A stretch of DNA of 64,000 bases from CAWEFA01 sp963851385 (GCA_963851385.1 CAWKPE010000032.1:124001-188000); one strand, 5' to 3'. Numbered from the stretch's first letter, positions 27,822-37,681 are shown. Notes: generated by a model not told the origin, from the sequence alone. Made by a program: numbers and translations.

Positions 27822-29454
27822 TTACATCATTCCACCCATGCCCGGGTTAGGCATTGGCATATCTTTTTTATCTTCGGGTTTTTCAGCCAGTAAGCAATCA
27901 GTAGTAAGAATCATGCCAGCTATTGAAGCAGCATTTTCAAGAGCAACTCGTGCAACTTTAGTAGGATCAATTACACCACTTGCCATCAGGTTTTCATATT
28001 TCTCGGTACGTGCATTAAAACCAAAATCTTCTTTACCTTCTTTTACTTTCTGTGCCACAACTGAACCATCCTGACCTGCATTTTGTGCAATTATTCTTAA
28101 TGGTTCTTCAAGTGCGCGTTTAATGATATTCAATCCTGTTGTTTCATCATCGTTATCAGCTTTTCAGTTTCTCAAGAGATGCAATTGCCCTGATATAATG
28201 CAACACCACCACCAGGAATAATACCTTCTTCAACTGCAGCACGAGTTGCATTCACAGCATCATTGACCCGGTCTTTCTTTTCTTTCATTTCAACTTCGGT
28301 AGCAGCACCAATATAAAGAACAGCAACACCACCGGCTAATTTAGCCAGACGTTCCTGTAAGTTTTTCGCGATCATAATCAGAAGTAGTATTTTCAATTTG
28401 TGTTTTAATTTGAGCAACACGGTTATTGATTTCTTTCTTTTCACCAGCTCCATTAACAATGGTAGTATTATCTTTGTCAATACTGATTTTCTCAGCTTTA
28501 CCAAGATCTTCAACTTTTGTTGCTTCTAATTTCATGCCTTTTTCTTCTGAAATCACTACTACCACCGGTCAATATTGCAATATCTTCAAGCATTTCTTTT
28601 CTTCTGTCACCAAAACCAGGAGCTTTAACAGCTGCAACGTTCAATGAGCCGCGTAATTTATTAACAACTAAAGTTGCAAATGCTTCGCCATCAATATCTT
28701 CAGCAATGAGTAATAAAGGTCTTCCAGTTTGAACAACACTTTCAAGAACCGGAAAAAATCTTTCATTGTTGATATTTTCTTATCGTAAATAAGAATATAA
28801 TGGATTTTCAAGTACAGCTTCCATTTTTTCGGTATCGGTTACGAAATAAGGAGAAATATAACCACGATCAAATTGCATACCTTCAACACTTCAACTTCAG
28901 TATCGGTACCTTTTGCTTCTTCAACGGTGATAACACCTTCTTTTTTTACTTTTTCCATAGCTTCAGCAATAAGTTTGCCAATCGAACTATCATTATTTGC
29001 AGAAATAGTAGCAACTTGTTCAATTTTTTTATTGTCTTCACCAATTACTTTGCTTTGTTTTTTAAGATTTTCAACAACTGCTGCTAACGGCTTTTTCAAT
29101 ACCACGTTTTAAATCCATTGGATTTGCACCTGCAGTAACATTTTTTAAACCTACAGCTACAATTGCTTGAGCAAGAACAGTAGCTGTAGTAGTACCATCA
29201 CCAGCATCATCATTTGTTTTGGAAGCAACTTCCTTAACAATTTGCGCACCCATATTTTCAATATGATTTGCAAGTTCAATTTCTTTTGCAACAGTTACAC
29301 CATCTTTTGTAACCTGTGGATGACCAAATTTTTTGTCAATAACTACATTTCGTCCTTTTGGTCCTAATGTAACTTTTACTGCATTTGCAAGAGCATCCAC
29401 GCCTTTGCGAAGAGCTTCTCGTGCTTCAAATTCAAATATTATTTCTTTTGCCAT
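27822..29454 (-). CDS. groL: Chaperonin GroEL, interrupted by eight indels
   Basis: GroEL forms the folding cage with GroES. It begins MAKEIIFEFEAREALRKGV and ends with the Met/Gly-rich NPGMGGMM. DGVTVAKEIEL, DGTTTATVLAQ and the downstream EEGIIPGGGV are classic. The frame breaks near 29086, 28887, 28799, 28752, 28560, 28358, 28198 and 28160 (six extra bases, two missing). Correcting all eight yields exactly 543 codons with stop, the normal 542-residue length, and familiar sequence at each join (for example EKAVAAVVE, KLQERLAK). Every segment keeps conserved coding sequence, so I read this as sequencing or assembly error in a live gene. It lies 106 bases after groS, as expected for a groSL operon. 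Confidence 0.93.
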
Positions 29455-29560
29455 AGTTATGTATTTTTTTATTTTCTAATTATAATGTAATAATGGTTAT
29501 AATTGATAGTCTATTGCTTTATTTTCATTAAACTGAAAATAAAAAACAGAAAATCAAAAA

Positions 29561-29845
29561 TTAAATAACTGCCATAATATCATCCTGACGCATCATTAAG
29601 TAATCTTTTCCTTCAATGCTGATTTCAGTTCCGGCATATTTTCCATATAGTACTTCATCTCCAGCTTTTAATTCCATAGTTTCATCTTTTTTCCCTTTTC
29701 CAACGGCAATTACTTTACCTCTTTGCGGTTTCTCCTTTGCAGTGTCTGGAATAATAATTCCACTTGCTGTTTTTTGTTCTGCAGCCAAAGGTTCTACCAG
29801 AACTCTATCGGCTAAAGGTTTAATTTTTACTTGTGACATATCCAT
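29561..29845 (-). CDS. groS: Co-chaperonin GroES
   Basis: A 94-residue GroES with KIKPLADRVLVEPL at the N-terminus, the mobile-loop region AEQKTASGIIIPDTAKEK, and the C-terminal GKDYLMMRQDDIMAVI. It caps the GroEL cage. Translation may start at Met1 or Met3. It is intact, unlike groL just downstream, so the indels are not spread evenly along the operon. Confidence 0.95.
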   Translation of the reverse strand: MDMSQVKIKPLADRVLVEPLAAEQKTASGIIIPDTAKEKPQRGKVIAVGKGKKDETMELKAGDEVLYGKYAGTEISIEGKDYLMMRQDDIMAVI

Positions 29846-30173
29846 TTATAATTTGGTTAAACATTTATTTTATTGATGATTTTACATATTTAATAAATTA
29901 GATAATCGGTGATTACGCATTGAACATAAATTATGCCATTAATAATTTATACATTTGATTGCAAATTATTTCTGACAAAATTTCATTTCATTTATTTTTA
30001 ATTTTCATAAAACATGAATAAGAAAAGCTTTTATAATCAATAAAATACTGCTATATAACGATATTTTAATTAATATGTTATTAATGAGAAAATAACTTAA
30101 TGTTTGAACAAAAAAAAGTGTCATTATATATGACATACTGACAACAATAATGATTGAAAGATTTATATTAAGA
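29846..30173. other. Intergenic region between secG and groS
   Basis: About 330 very AT-rich bases. It must hold the groS promoter on the minus strand, but I see no convincing TAnnTTTG box, CIRCE element or hairpin. Confidence 0.4.
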
Positions 30174-30548
30174 TTATTTTTTACTTTTTCCTTCAGCAGG
30201 AAATTTAAGAGGTTTTGTATTAGAATCTTTTAGGAGCAGCTGTAGGAACTCTTGGTGCTGTATTTGGATTGATCGCATTTTGCATATCTTCCCGATCCTG
30301 TAGTACTGATTTTTGAATAACCTTCTTCCTGACCTGGAAGTATTAGGTTTGTAATAATACACATCAATATCAGTGCACCTGCCAATGTCCATGTTGCTTT
30401 TTCAAGAAAATCTGCCGTTTTACGTACACCCATAATCTGGCTTCCCGTAAAACCAGCGGCTAATCCTCCTCCTTTTGAATTTTGCACCAATACAAATAAG
30501 TATAAGTAGGATACAAATGATAAACATTAATATATACGGAATTGTCAT
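30174..30548 (-). CDS. secG: Preprotein translocase subunit SecG, three indels
   Basis: It starts at ATG 30548 (MTIPYILMFIICILLILI), then after one extra base near 30495 continues as LVQNSKGGGLAAGFTGSQIMG, the unmistakable SecG motif. A second membrane span, WTLAGALILMCIITNLIL, follows. Extra bases in A-runs near 30314 and 30228 must be removed to read the tail QDREDMQNAINPNTAP and end at 30174. The corrected length is 123 residues. SecG assists SecYE in export across the inner membrane. The order sigma-54 activator, lptE, TPR gene, secG, groS, groL is conserved in many Bacteroidota, which supports the call. Confidence 0.88.
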
Positions 30549-31454
30549 AATAATTTTTAGTTGATTTATTATTAATATTTTTAATTTCTTCAATTTGGCT
30601 TGCAAAGTAACTACTTTTTTCTGGAAACTTCAAACTTAATTTTTCATATGTTGCAATTGCTTTAATATAATTGCCTTGCTTTATGTAAATTTTTGCTAAT
30701 GTTTCTGTTATAAATTCATCACGTTCTTCAACACTTGATGATGAAATATCATTTTGTTCACTATTGTTATCAATTCTTGGCTTAATCTTGGGTACTTCAT
30801 TTATGAATTTTTCAATTAGTTCCTGATTAGATTTAGTCGTTTGTTCTTTTTTATTTATTTCATTATCATTTTGAGATGAATTTGTTTCTTCTTCTATATG
30901 AAAAATTTCCTGTTTTGCCGATGGAAAAGTTCCCATGTTTAGTAATAGTTATCATTTTTATTAAACATTTACAGTAATATTTACATTTTCGGGTTTAATT
31001 ATTTCAATCGAATCATCAAGTTCAAAAGTAATTTCAGGAAGAATAGATTTTTCAGATATTTCGTTAAAATCGGTTTTATTTGTTGAATTGCTATTGCATC
31101 TGAGATAGATTCCTTTAATGTGTCTTTTTCTTCTTTTCGAAATGACTCTTTTTGTTCTCCATTATTTCATTAGATTGATTGTCATCAATCCGACTATGAG
31201 TTTTGTTCTTCTTTTTATCAGCTTATCGCTATTAATATAAGTATAAAGTTTTCTGCGATCAGAAATATGTAATATGTATTTTTTTATCAGCGTTCAAATT
31301 CATAAAAATTGGCTGTTTTGTAATATTTTAAAAGCAAATAATGCAGTGGTTGAAAATAAGGACATTTCTCCACTTCCTGTTTTAGAGTTTCAGCAATTTG
31401 CTGGTCAACTAAATCTGGATTGTTTAAATAGTTAATAATTTCATCCGAATTCAT
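30549..31454 (-). CDS. TPR-containing hypothetical protein, several indels; 3' end approximate
   Basis: An ATG at 31454, six bases past the lptE stop, opens MNSDEIINYLNNPDLVDQQ, then QEVEKCPYFQPLHYLLLKYY, which matches the start of a conserved Bacteroidota protein found between lptE and secG. The frame then breaks at least twice between about 31320 and 30940 (SDRRKLYTYINSDK is readable in another frame). A long open part, 30936 onward, contains an acidic Ser/Asn/Glu linker and a C-terminal TPR (ETLAKIYIKQGNYIKAIATYEKL). The true stop is uncertain and lies close to the secG start. Function unknown; a TPR suggests protein binding, perhaps in envelope assembly. Confidence 0.65.
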
Positions 31455-31459
31455 TGCTA

Positions 31460-32044
31460 CTACCAATTTACAAAAGCCTTATTAAAAATATCATCTGTGA
31501 TTTGATCTATTATTGTTGGCAAAAGTTGAGCTGCAGCTTGATCCAGAGATTGTGTGCTGGAATAATCCTGATACCTTGAGAAGTTTGAATCATAACTTAA
31601 TTTAGGATCAATAGAATTGTTAAATTTAACATGAACTGTTACCGTAAGTCTGTTTTTTGCTGCCTGATCATTACTTTGGATTGCTGTTGGCTGAACATCG
31701 TAACCAACGATTTCACTTTCAAAACTTACATCTCCTCCATCTGTCAATATTTTCAAACTTGTCTGAGATCTGCATTTATCACGAAGGTTATCGGTAAATT
31801 GTTGACTTAACATTGCTTGACCACTGTTTGATCTATCAGTAAAATATGAAACAGATAATGTTTTAACTTCAGGTGAGATGGAAGCTCCTGACATTGTATA
31901 TTTTACTGAAAAGCAAGAATTTAGAAAAAATAGACAAAAGACAAAAGATAAATGACAGCAGACAGCTGACGGCCGACGGATGACTTCCAAAATATATTTA
32001 AGAATTATCGCTAAGAGTAAAACTAACTTTAACAATCGCGACAT
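31460..32044 (-). CDS. lptE: LPS-assembly lipoprotein LptE-like protein with a repeat in its signal region
   Basis: A 194-residue lipoprotein. After the lipobox LNSC (Cys at about residue 46) the mature part starts FSVKYTMSGASISPEVKTLSV, typical of Bacteroidota LptE, and contains NSGQAMLSQQFTDNLRDKC. LptE plugs LptD for LPS delivery to the outer membrane. The signal region is far too long: after MSRLLKLVLLLAIIL comes EVIRRPSAVCCHLSFVFCLF, encoded by a GTCATCCGTCGGCCGTCAGC-type extragenic repeat. That piece still supplies hydrophobic residues before the lipobox. The gene lies between the sigma-54 activator and the TPR gene as in relatives. Confidence 0.82.
   Translation of the reverse strand: MSRLLKLVLLLAIILKYILEVIRRPSAVCCHLSFVFCLFFLNSCFSVKYTMSGASISPEVKTLSVSYFTDRSNSGQAMLSQQFTDNLRDKCRSQTSLKILTDGGDVSFESEIVGYDVQPTAIQSNDQAAKNRLTVTVHVKFNNSIDPKLSYDSNFSRYQDYSSTQSLDQAAAQLLPTIIDQITDDIFNKAFVNW
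31930..31986. repeat. CGGCCGACGGATGAC-type extragenic repeat inside lptE
   Basis: The words AGACAAAAGACAAAAGATAAA, CAGCAGACAGCTGACGG and CCGACGGATGAC are a well-known style of Bacteroidota intergenic repeat. Here it is read in frame within the LptE signal sequence. Confidence 0.6.
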
Positions 32045-32147
32045 TGAATCAATAACCTTATTTGCAAATTACAAATTTGCAAATCTGCAAATTATATAAT
32101 TGTTGAACATTCATTTCTTTTCGTCAATAAATTGTTCATTTCATTAA

Positions 32148-33387
32148 TCATTCCAAACTATATTCTTTAATTTTTCTATATAGCGTTCTTTCAGAAATTC
32201 CTAATTCTTCGGCAGCCAGTTTTCGTTTTCCGTGATGTTTTTCAAAGATTTTTTAATTAATTCAATTTCTTTGTCCCGGATTGAAAGTGATTCTTCAAGT
32301 ATTTCTTCGGTATCCTGAATATGAGTTTCGTTTTGTTTTTTAATGTCTAATGGTTTAACCGTTGTTTGAGTTTGTAAATCTACTTCCAAATCTCCACCTT
32401 GAAATAAGCGATTAAATACACGTTGTCCTTCTGTTCCCATGTCTGAAGGATCTATGCCGGATTGAATTAAACGAAGTACCAATTTTTTCAAATCGTTAAC
32501 ATCATTTTTCATGTCAAAAAGAATTTTATAGAGAATTTCTCTTTCAGATGAAAAAGAAGAAGATGACTCTTTAGTTTTCATTAAAGCAGGCAACTTTACT
32601 TCCAGGTAATCAGGAATATATTGCCTGAGAGTAGAAGCATCTATAATCCTGTTTTTCTCGATAATGGAAATTTGCTCTGTAATATTTTTTAATTGCCTTA
32701 TATTTCCTGGCCAATCGTAGGTTTCAAGCACTTTAATTGCTTCTTCATTTAAGCTAATGGCAGGCATTCTGTAGCGTTCAGCAAAGTCTTGTGCGAATTT
32801 TTTAAATAACAAATAAATATCATCCATATGCGTTCTTTCAATGGTGGAATGTAAATAGGAACTGTATTAAGCCTGTAAAATAGGTCTTCTCGAAAATTTC
32901 CCTGCTGAATGGCCCTGGTAATATCAATATTTGAAGCAGCTACAACACGGACATTTGTTTTTTGCACTTTTGATGAACCTACTCTGATAAATTCCCCGCT
33001 TTCTAAAACACGTAATAATCTAACTTGAGTAGAAAGAGGTAATTCAGCTACTTCATCAAGAAATATTGTTCCGCCATTAGCTACTTCAAAATATCCCTTT
33101 CGGCTTTCATGTGCACCTGTAAATGAACCCTTTTCATGTCCAAAAAGTTCAGAATCTATTGTTCCTTCAGGGATTGCTCCACAATTAACTGCAATATATT
33201 GCCCGTGCTTTCTTGCACTGAAATGATGAATAATCTGAGGGAATATTTCTTTTCCGGTACCGCTATTGCCAAGTATAAGAACAGACAAGTCAGTTGGTGC
33301 AACTTGTCTTGCAATATCAATTGCCCTATTCAGACCTGAATAATTTCCTATTATCCCAAATCTTTGCTTTATGCCCTGTACATCCAT
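32148..33387 (-). CDS. Sigma-54-dependent transcriptional activator without receiver domain, two indels
   Basis: AAA+ activator of about 412 residues once corrected. GNSGTGKE is Walker A, GSFTGAH the sigma-54 contact loop, GGTIFLDEV Walker B, and the R-finger region follows in RVLESGEF. There is no receiver or GAF domain at the N-terminus, as in the conserved Bacteroidota homologue. Two extra bases near 32827 (after PPLKER) and one missing base in a T-run near 32240 break the frame. Correcting them restores RMDDIYLLFKKFAQDF and the Fis-type HTH KKHHGKRKLAAEELGISERTLYRKIK, ending at 32148. It activates sigma-54 promoters; targets are not visible. It heads the lptE-secG gene cluster. Confidence 0.88.
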
Positions 33388-33620
33388 AAAATAATTCTTA
33401 GTTCGTTCTAATTAACTAATCTTCCCAACATATGAAGTTCTATAAATAGCTTTAAAAAAATAAATATTCTGCCAAAATAAACAAAAGACTGACAAAATTA
33501 CAATTTATAAACTTTTTTACTAATTTGCATTGATATAAATTTGCTTTATTAAAAATTAATTTGTCCAGTAATTGAGAAAAGTTATAAAATTGCATTATTC
33601 TTTTTCCCATAATAAATAAC

Positions 33621-34397
33621 ATGGATAAAGCAACGAAAATTCAGAGCATGCAATTTATTGGTATTATTCCTGCCAGGTACGAATCAATGCGCTTTCCGGG
33701 CAAGCCATTGGCAAATATTGGCGGAAAAACAATGATACAAAGAGTTTACGAACAGGCTTCAAAAGCTCTTGAATGGGTTTATGTAGCTACTGACGATGAA
33801 CGTATTATGGAAAATGTTACTTCATTTGGCGGCAAAGTGGTATTAACTTCTAAAAATCATAAAAGTGGTACAGATAGATGCTTTGAAGCTATTCAGAAGA
33901 TACAAGCCATGGAAGAAGGCATGCATTTTGAAGTAGTAATGAATATTCAGGGTGATGAACCATTCATTAAGCCTGAGCAGTTGCGTTTACTCATGAGTTG
34001 TTTTGATGACAAATCTGTTCAAATAGCAACTCTTGCCAAACAAATTTCACTTAATGAAGAATTATTTGATCCAAATATTGTCAAAGTTATACGCAATAAG
34101 GAACTTCAGGCCATATATTTCAGTCGTTCACCAATCCCTTATTTGCGCAGTGAGAATAAGGAGAACTGGCATAATGCTTTCCTATATTTAAAACATATTG
34201 GCATATATGCATATAAAACTAATATATTGCGTAGTCTTACTTTGTTATCACCTTCTACCCTTGAAATTGCTGAATCATTAGAACAAAACTGCTGGATAGA
34301 AAACGGATATTCTATTCTTGTTGAAACAACTAAATATGACACAATTGCAATTGATACACCTGAAGATTTAGAAAAAGTGCAGCATTTGACAAACTAA
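33621..34397 (+). CDS. kdsB: 3-deoxy-manno-octulosonate cytidylyltransferase
   Basis: A 258-residue enzyme activating Kdo with CTP for LPS inner core synthesis. FIGIIPARYESMRFPGKPLA is the nucleotide-binding N-terminus. ATDDERI, NIQGDEPFI and the C-terminal IDTPEDLEKV are diagnostic. A second ATG at 33648 (MQFIGIIPARY) fits the family start better; the first adds nine residues. It is divergent from the sigma-54 activator, with 233 bases between them. A TAAATTTG box at 33536-33543 could be its -7 element. Confidence 0.94.
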   Translation: MDKATKIQSMQFIGIIPARYESMRFPGKPLANIGGKTMIQRVYEQASKALEWVYVATDDERIMENVTSFGGKVVLTSKNHKSGTDRCFEAIQKIQAMEEGMHFEVVMNIQGDEPFIKPEQLRLLMSCFDDKSVQIATLAKQISLNEELFDPNIVKVIRNKELQAIYFSRSPIPYLRSENKENWHNAFLYLKHIGIYAYKTNILRSLTLLSPSTLEIAESLEQNCWIENGYSILVETTKYDTIAIDTPEDLEKVQHLTN

Positions 34398-34510
34398 TTC
34401 TCTGCAATTAGAGTTACAATAACTAATATTTTTTTATAATTAATTGATTTTTTAATGAGGATATCTTACGATATTTGCAATTGATTCTGATTAAACAAAG
34501 ATGAGATTAT

Positions 34511-34518
34511 TATCTTTG
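34511..34518 (+). promoter_or_regulatory. Bacteroidota-type -7 box upstream of the Nudix regulator
   Basis: TATCTTTG matches TAnnTTTG 17 bases before the ATG at 34536. No clear -33 TTG is seen at the usual spacing. Confidence 0.4.
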
Positions 34519-34535
34519 GCAACTTTCTAAAATAA

Positions 34536-35300
34536 ATGGATATAGATAATTTCGTATCGGTTAATTGTGTAGTGTTTGGCTATGATTCATGCACATTAAA
34601 AGTATTGTTATTAGAAAGAATGTTGCTTGAACAGGGTACAAAAAATATAATATTTGCCGATAAAATTTTACCAGGCAGCCATATCGGGGCAACTGAAAAC
34701 CTCGATGACGCTGCTTACCGAGTTCTTTTTGAAAATACGGGTATTGAAGATATTTTTTTGCAGCAGTTTAAAACTTTCGGTGCTATTGACCGCCTGACAC
34801 GTCAGGAACGCGATGTCACATGGCTTAAAACAATTGGACAGGATCCGTATTCGCGTGTTATTACTATCGGGTTTTATTCGTTAATTAATGCGAACGAATA
34901 TGAGTTATCCCTAAAAAAACAGCAGACTCATCCTGAAATTTTTGAATTTAACCCGGCATGGTACAATATTAAAGATATTCCCAAGGATTTTGCCTACGAT
35001 CATAAGTTGATTATGCAAGAAGCATTGGCATTTTTACGTGAAGGTGTAAAATATAATCCGCTTGTGTTTGAACTATTACCAGAGAAATTTTCTTTAGTGC
35101 TGTTGCAAAAAATTTATGAAACAATTTTAGGAACTGCATTCGATAAGCGTAATTTTAGAAGGAAATTTTTAAAAATGCCTTTTATTATCCCTCTTAATGA
35201 AAAAGAAAACAGCAAACTACATAAGCCTTCACGGCTTTATCGATTCGATAAAAATATTTACTTTCAATTAAAGAAAAATAGCTACGATATAATATTATAG
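34536..35300 (+). CDS. NrtR/AraR-like transcriptional regulator with degenerate Nudix domain
   Basis: A 254-residue protein. The N-terminal 150 residues form a Nudix fold (VNCVVFGYDSCTLKVLLLER). The Nudix box is degenerate: GATENLDDAAYRVLFENTGI keeps the leading Gly and Arg but has lost the catalytic REUxEE glutamates. The C-terminal part (PLVFELLPEKFSLVLLQKIYE, then FDKRNFRRKFLKM) is the winged-helix DNA-binding domain of the NrtR family. In Bacteroides this family includes AraR, which senses L-arabinose. araB and araD in this window make that a plausible role; NAD metabolism is the alternative. Downstream lies an IS630 remnant and the accessory island. Confidence 0.82.
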   Translation: MDIDNFVSVNCVVFGYDSCTLKVLLLERMLLEQGTKNIIFADKILPGSHIGATENLDDAAYRVLFENTGIEDIFLQQFKTFGAIDRLTRQERDVTWLKTIGQDPYSRVITIGFYSLINANEYELSLKKQQTHPEIFEFNPAWYNIKDIPKDFAYDHKLIMQEALAFLREGVKYNPLVFELLPEKFSLVLLQKIYETILGTAFDKRNFRRKFLKMPFIIPLNEKENSKLHKPSRLYRFDKNIYFQLKKNSYDIIL

Positions 35301-35397
35301 TTTTCCTTATTTACAACTAAGTTTAAATCATTGATACCAGATGATTAATTTCAGAGAATATTATATTAAGTCTAATAATTAATTGCACATTTTTCTG

Positions 35398-35660
35398 TCA
35401 TTTTTTATTTGGTATCAAATAATGTGAAAACATTTTCCAAAATTTTTCTTTTCTTAATTTCAGATTATCAATAAACCTATTGTGCTTTATGGACTTTCTC
35501 ATAAACTACCATGCACTTTCGATTGGATTTAAATCTGGCGAATATGAAGGAAGATAAATCAATTCCAACTTATTGTTTTTCTTTAAAAAGTCTATTAATA
35601 ATTTTGTATGATTATACCTCACATTATCTAAAACCATAAAAGTTTTAAAACTATTGCGAT
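35398..35660 (-). pseudogene. IS630-family transposase, C-terminal remnant
   Basis: On the minus strand the fragment reads KTFMVLDNVRYNHTKLLIDF, then ELIYLPSYSPDLNPIESAW, the classic IS630 DDE region with the final Asp/Glu, then FMRKSIKHNRFID and a C-terminal tail ending at a TGA at 35398. A TAG follows the Trp of ESAW. The N-terminal two thirds are missing: the reading frame is cut off on its 5' side exactly where the cassette motif GGGTATTGTGAGACTA (35661-35676) starts. No terminal inverted repeats are found. Confidence 0.78.
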
Positions 35661-35676
35661 GGGTATTGTGAGACTA
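35661..35676. repeat. Cassette-boundary motif, copy at the IS630 remnant
   Basis: GGGTATTGTGAGACTA, one mismatch to the consensus GGGTTTTGTGAGACTA, followed by TTTATC. It abuts the 5' truncation of the transposase fragment. The next 240 bases to the MBL gene hold no recognisable gene. Confidence 0.65.
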
Positions 35677-35915
35677 TTTATCTTTATTTCCTGCTTCGAA
35701 GTTATTGGTCAAAAAAAAGTATGTCAGGCACAGTAGCTTCATTTGAAAGAAGCGAAAAATTATTTTAAGTCCTGATTTCGTTATTATATTTAGAAGATGC
35801 CATTTGTCATTTGAATGAATTTTAATTTGAATTTCAACACTAATCCCCAAAGAGACCTTTTACGAATATTTCGAAAATTTTATTATTGCAAAATTCAATA
35901 AACCTGATTTCAAAA

Positions 35916-36581
35916 TCAAAGCTTTCGGGCTAATAGTTCCATTTCAAAAGGTTTTCCGTGCCCGGGATAAATTGTTTTGATATTCATATTTTTCAGCCTG
36001 GTAATACTGTTTTCCAGTTCCTTTGAATTTTCTACATAAGCAGCTGTATCAGGCTTTCTCATATTAGTAAATGTATCTCCGGAAAATAAAATTCCATCTT
36101 CGGTTAAAATTCCTATTGAGCCTTTTGTATGACCTGGAATATGAACTATTGCAGCATCGATTCCATATTCATTTAAATTTTGCCCGTCTGTCAGATAAAT
36201 ATCCGGTTTGAATTTATCAAAAGTTAATTTTCTTCTTTTTAATTTTCTTATAAAGACGAATATCTTGGCAGTCAAAGTTCTTACCTTACGTTTAGTAATA
36301 ATTCCTGTTTCAACTATGTTTGTGTCATCTTTATTCATGGCTATTTTGCATTTGTATTTTTCCTGAAGCTTTGCACAGTTTCCGGTATGGTCAAAATCAC
36401 CATGTGTTATAATAACAAGTTTTAAGTTATTTGGAAAACAACCTGCAGATACTAATTCATTTTCTAATTTTTCCCAATGCATTGACAAACCTGTATCAAT
36501 AAGGATATATCCACTTTTAGCCTTTACAAGAAAAGCATTGACAAAAGTCATCTCAATAATTTTGATATCTTCTTTTTTCAT
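35916..36581 (-). CDS. MBL-fold metallohydrolase
   Basis: A 221-residue metallo-beta-lactamase fold protein. THGDFDHTGN is the HxHxDH metal motif (first His replaced by the Gly-Asp pattern HGDFDH), with further ligands in HIPGHTKGS, FSGDTF and YPGHGKPF. It resembles the broad group that includes glyoxalase II and QS lactonases; the substrate cannot be assigned. It stands alone at the left end of the accessory island. Confidence 0.82.
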   Translation of the reverse strand: MKKEDIKIIEMTFVNAFLVKAKSGYILIDTGLSMHWEKLENELVSAGCFPNNLKLVIITHGDFDHTGNCAKLQEKYKCKIAMNKDDTNIVETGIITKRKVRTLTAKIFVFIRKLKRRKLTFDKFKPDIYLTDGQNLNEYGIDAAIVHIPGHTKGSIGILTEDGILFSGDTFTNMRKPDTAAYVENSKELENSITRLKNMNIKTIYPGHGKPFEMELLARKL

Positions 36582-36972
36582 TTGATAAATAATATTTATT
36601 TATTCTTAAATATTTTATTGAAAGTTAATTTTAAAAACTACTTTTTTTAGCAATATTGTTTTAAACAAATTTATAAAAGGATTTTCTTAAAAACCAATCA
36701 CAACATATTTATATATATTATCAAACTATAGTAATATTCAATGAACTAGTTGGCATACTTATTAATGTTTAATTTCAAATTTTAAAAAAATCAAAATATA
36801 TTTTAGGCAGTAAAATCTCTAATTTTACTTAATTTTAATAATATAGAAATCATTAATAGTGGGGAGAATCGTGATAACATTCTATTTATAGGGCAATGAA
36901 AAGCATATGATGTTGCATAAAATAGCAAAAAAAGCAAACTTCATTAAAGCGAATGATTAGGAAAACGATAAA
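36582..36972. other. Intergenic region before the MFS pseudogene
   Basis: About 390 AT-rich bases between divergent genes. I see no RNA structure, repeat or cassette motif in it. Promoters for both neighbours are expected here but not identifiable. Confidence 0.4.
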
Positions 36973-37681
36973 ATGAAAAAAATTGATTATAAATGGATCG
37001 CTCTTTCGTGTACTACTCTTGGAGCACTTTTCTCGGTTTTAAGCGGAAATACATTAATTATAGCACTACCAGTAATTATGAAGGATTTACATACCAGCAT
37101 GAATATAATTATATGGACTATTATGATTTATATGCTCATACTTACAATCCTTGTTCCATCTATTGGAAGAGTTGCAGATATGATTGGAAGAAAAAAACTA
37201 TACGTATGTAGGGCTTTTTATTTCAGCAATCGGTTTACTTGGAATGGTTCGGATTTCTGAAAGTACATCTGTTTTGGAACTGTCTGTATGGATTTTTATT
37301 TCCGGGTTAGGGTCAGGTATGTTCTTTTCACCTAATACAAGTGCAATTATGGGAGCTGTTCCGGTAGAACGGCGTGGAATAGCAGCCGGAGTTAGGGCGA
37401 TGATGAATAATATAGGAAATGTAATTAGTATTGCTCTTTCAATGGCTATCATTTCGTCCAGCATAGACCCTAAGGCAATGCAAGGGCTATTTTCAGGGAC
37501 ACATGTGGGTTCGGAAGGAATAGCTGTGGGTCATTTTATTTCAGGCTTAAAGATGGCATTTACTATATCATTTATTATTAGTATTCTGGCAGCATTTATT
37601 TCATATTTAAGGGGGCCACAACCTAAATGGGATAAAAGAACAGGGTTGCTAGCCAATGATTTTTCAAATAATAATGCTTGA
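36973..37681 (+). pseudogene. MFS (DHA2/EmrB-type) transporter, internally deleted and frameshifted
   Basis: The first part encodes the N-terminus of a 14-span drug:H+ antiporter (SGNTLIIALPVIMKDL, then motif A GRVADMIGRKK at about residue 65-75). Sequence then jumps directly to the C-terminal end of such a protein (GLGSGMFFSPNTSAIMG, VERRGIAAG, then a final span and YLRGPQPKWD). Roughly half of a normal 450-500 residue protein is missing, and the two parts are also one base out of frame near 37205. Unlike the housekeeping genes, one corrected base does not rescue it, so it is a true pseudogene. It lies 66 bases before a cytidylate-kinase-like gene. Confidence 0.8.
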
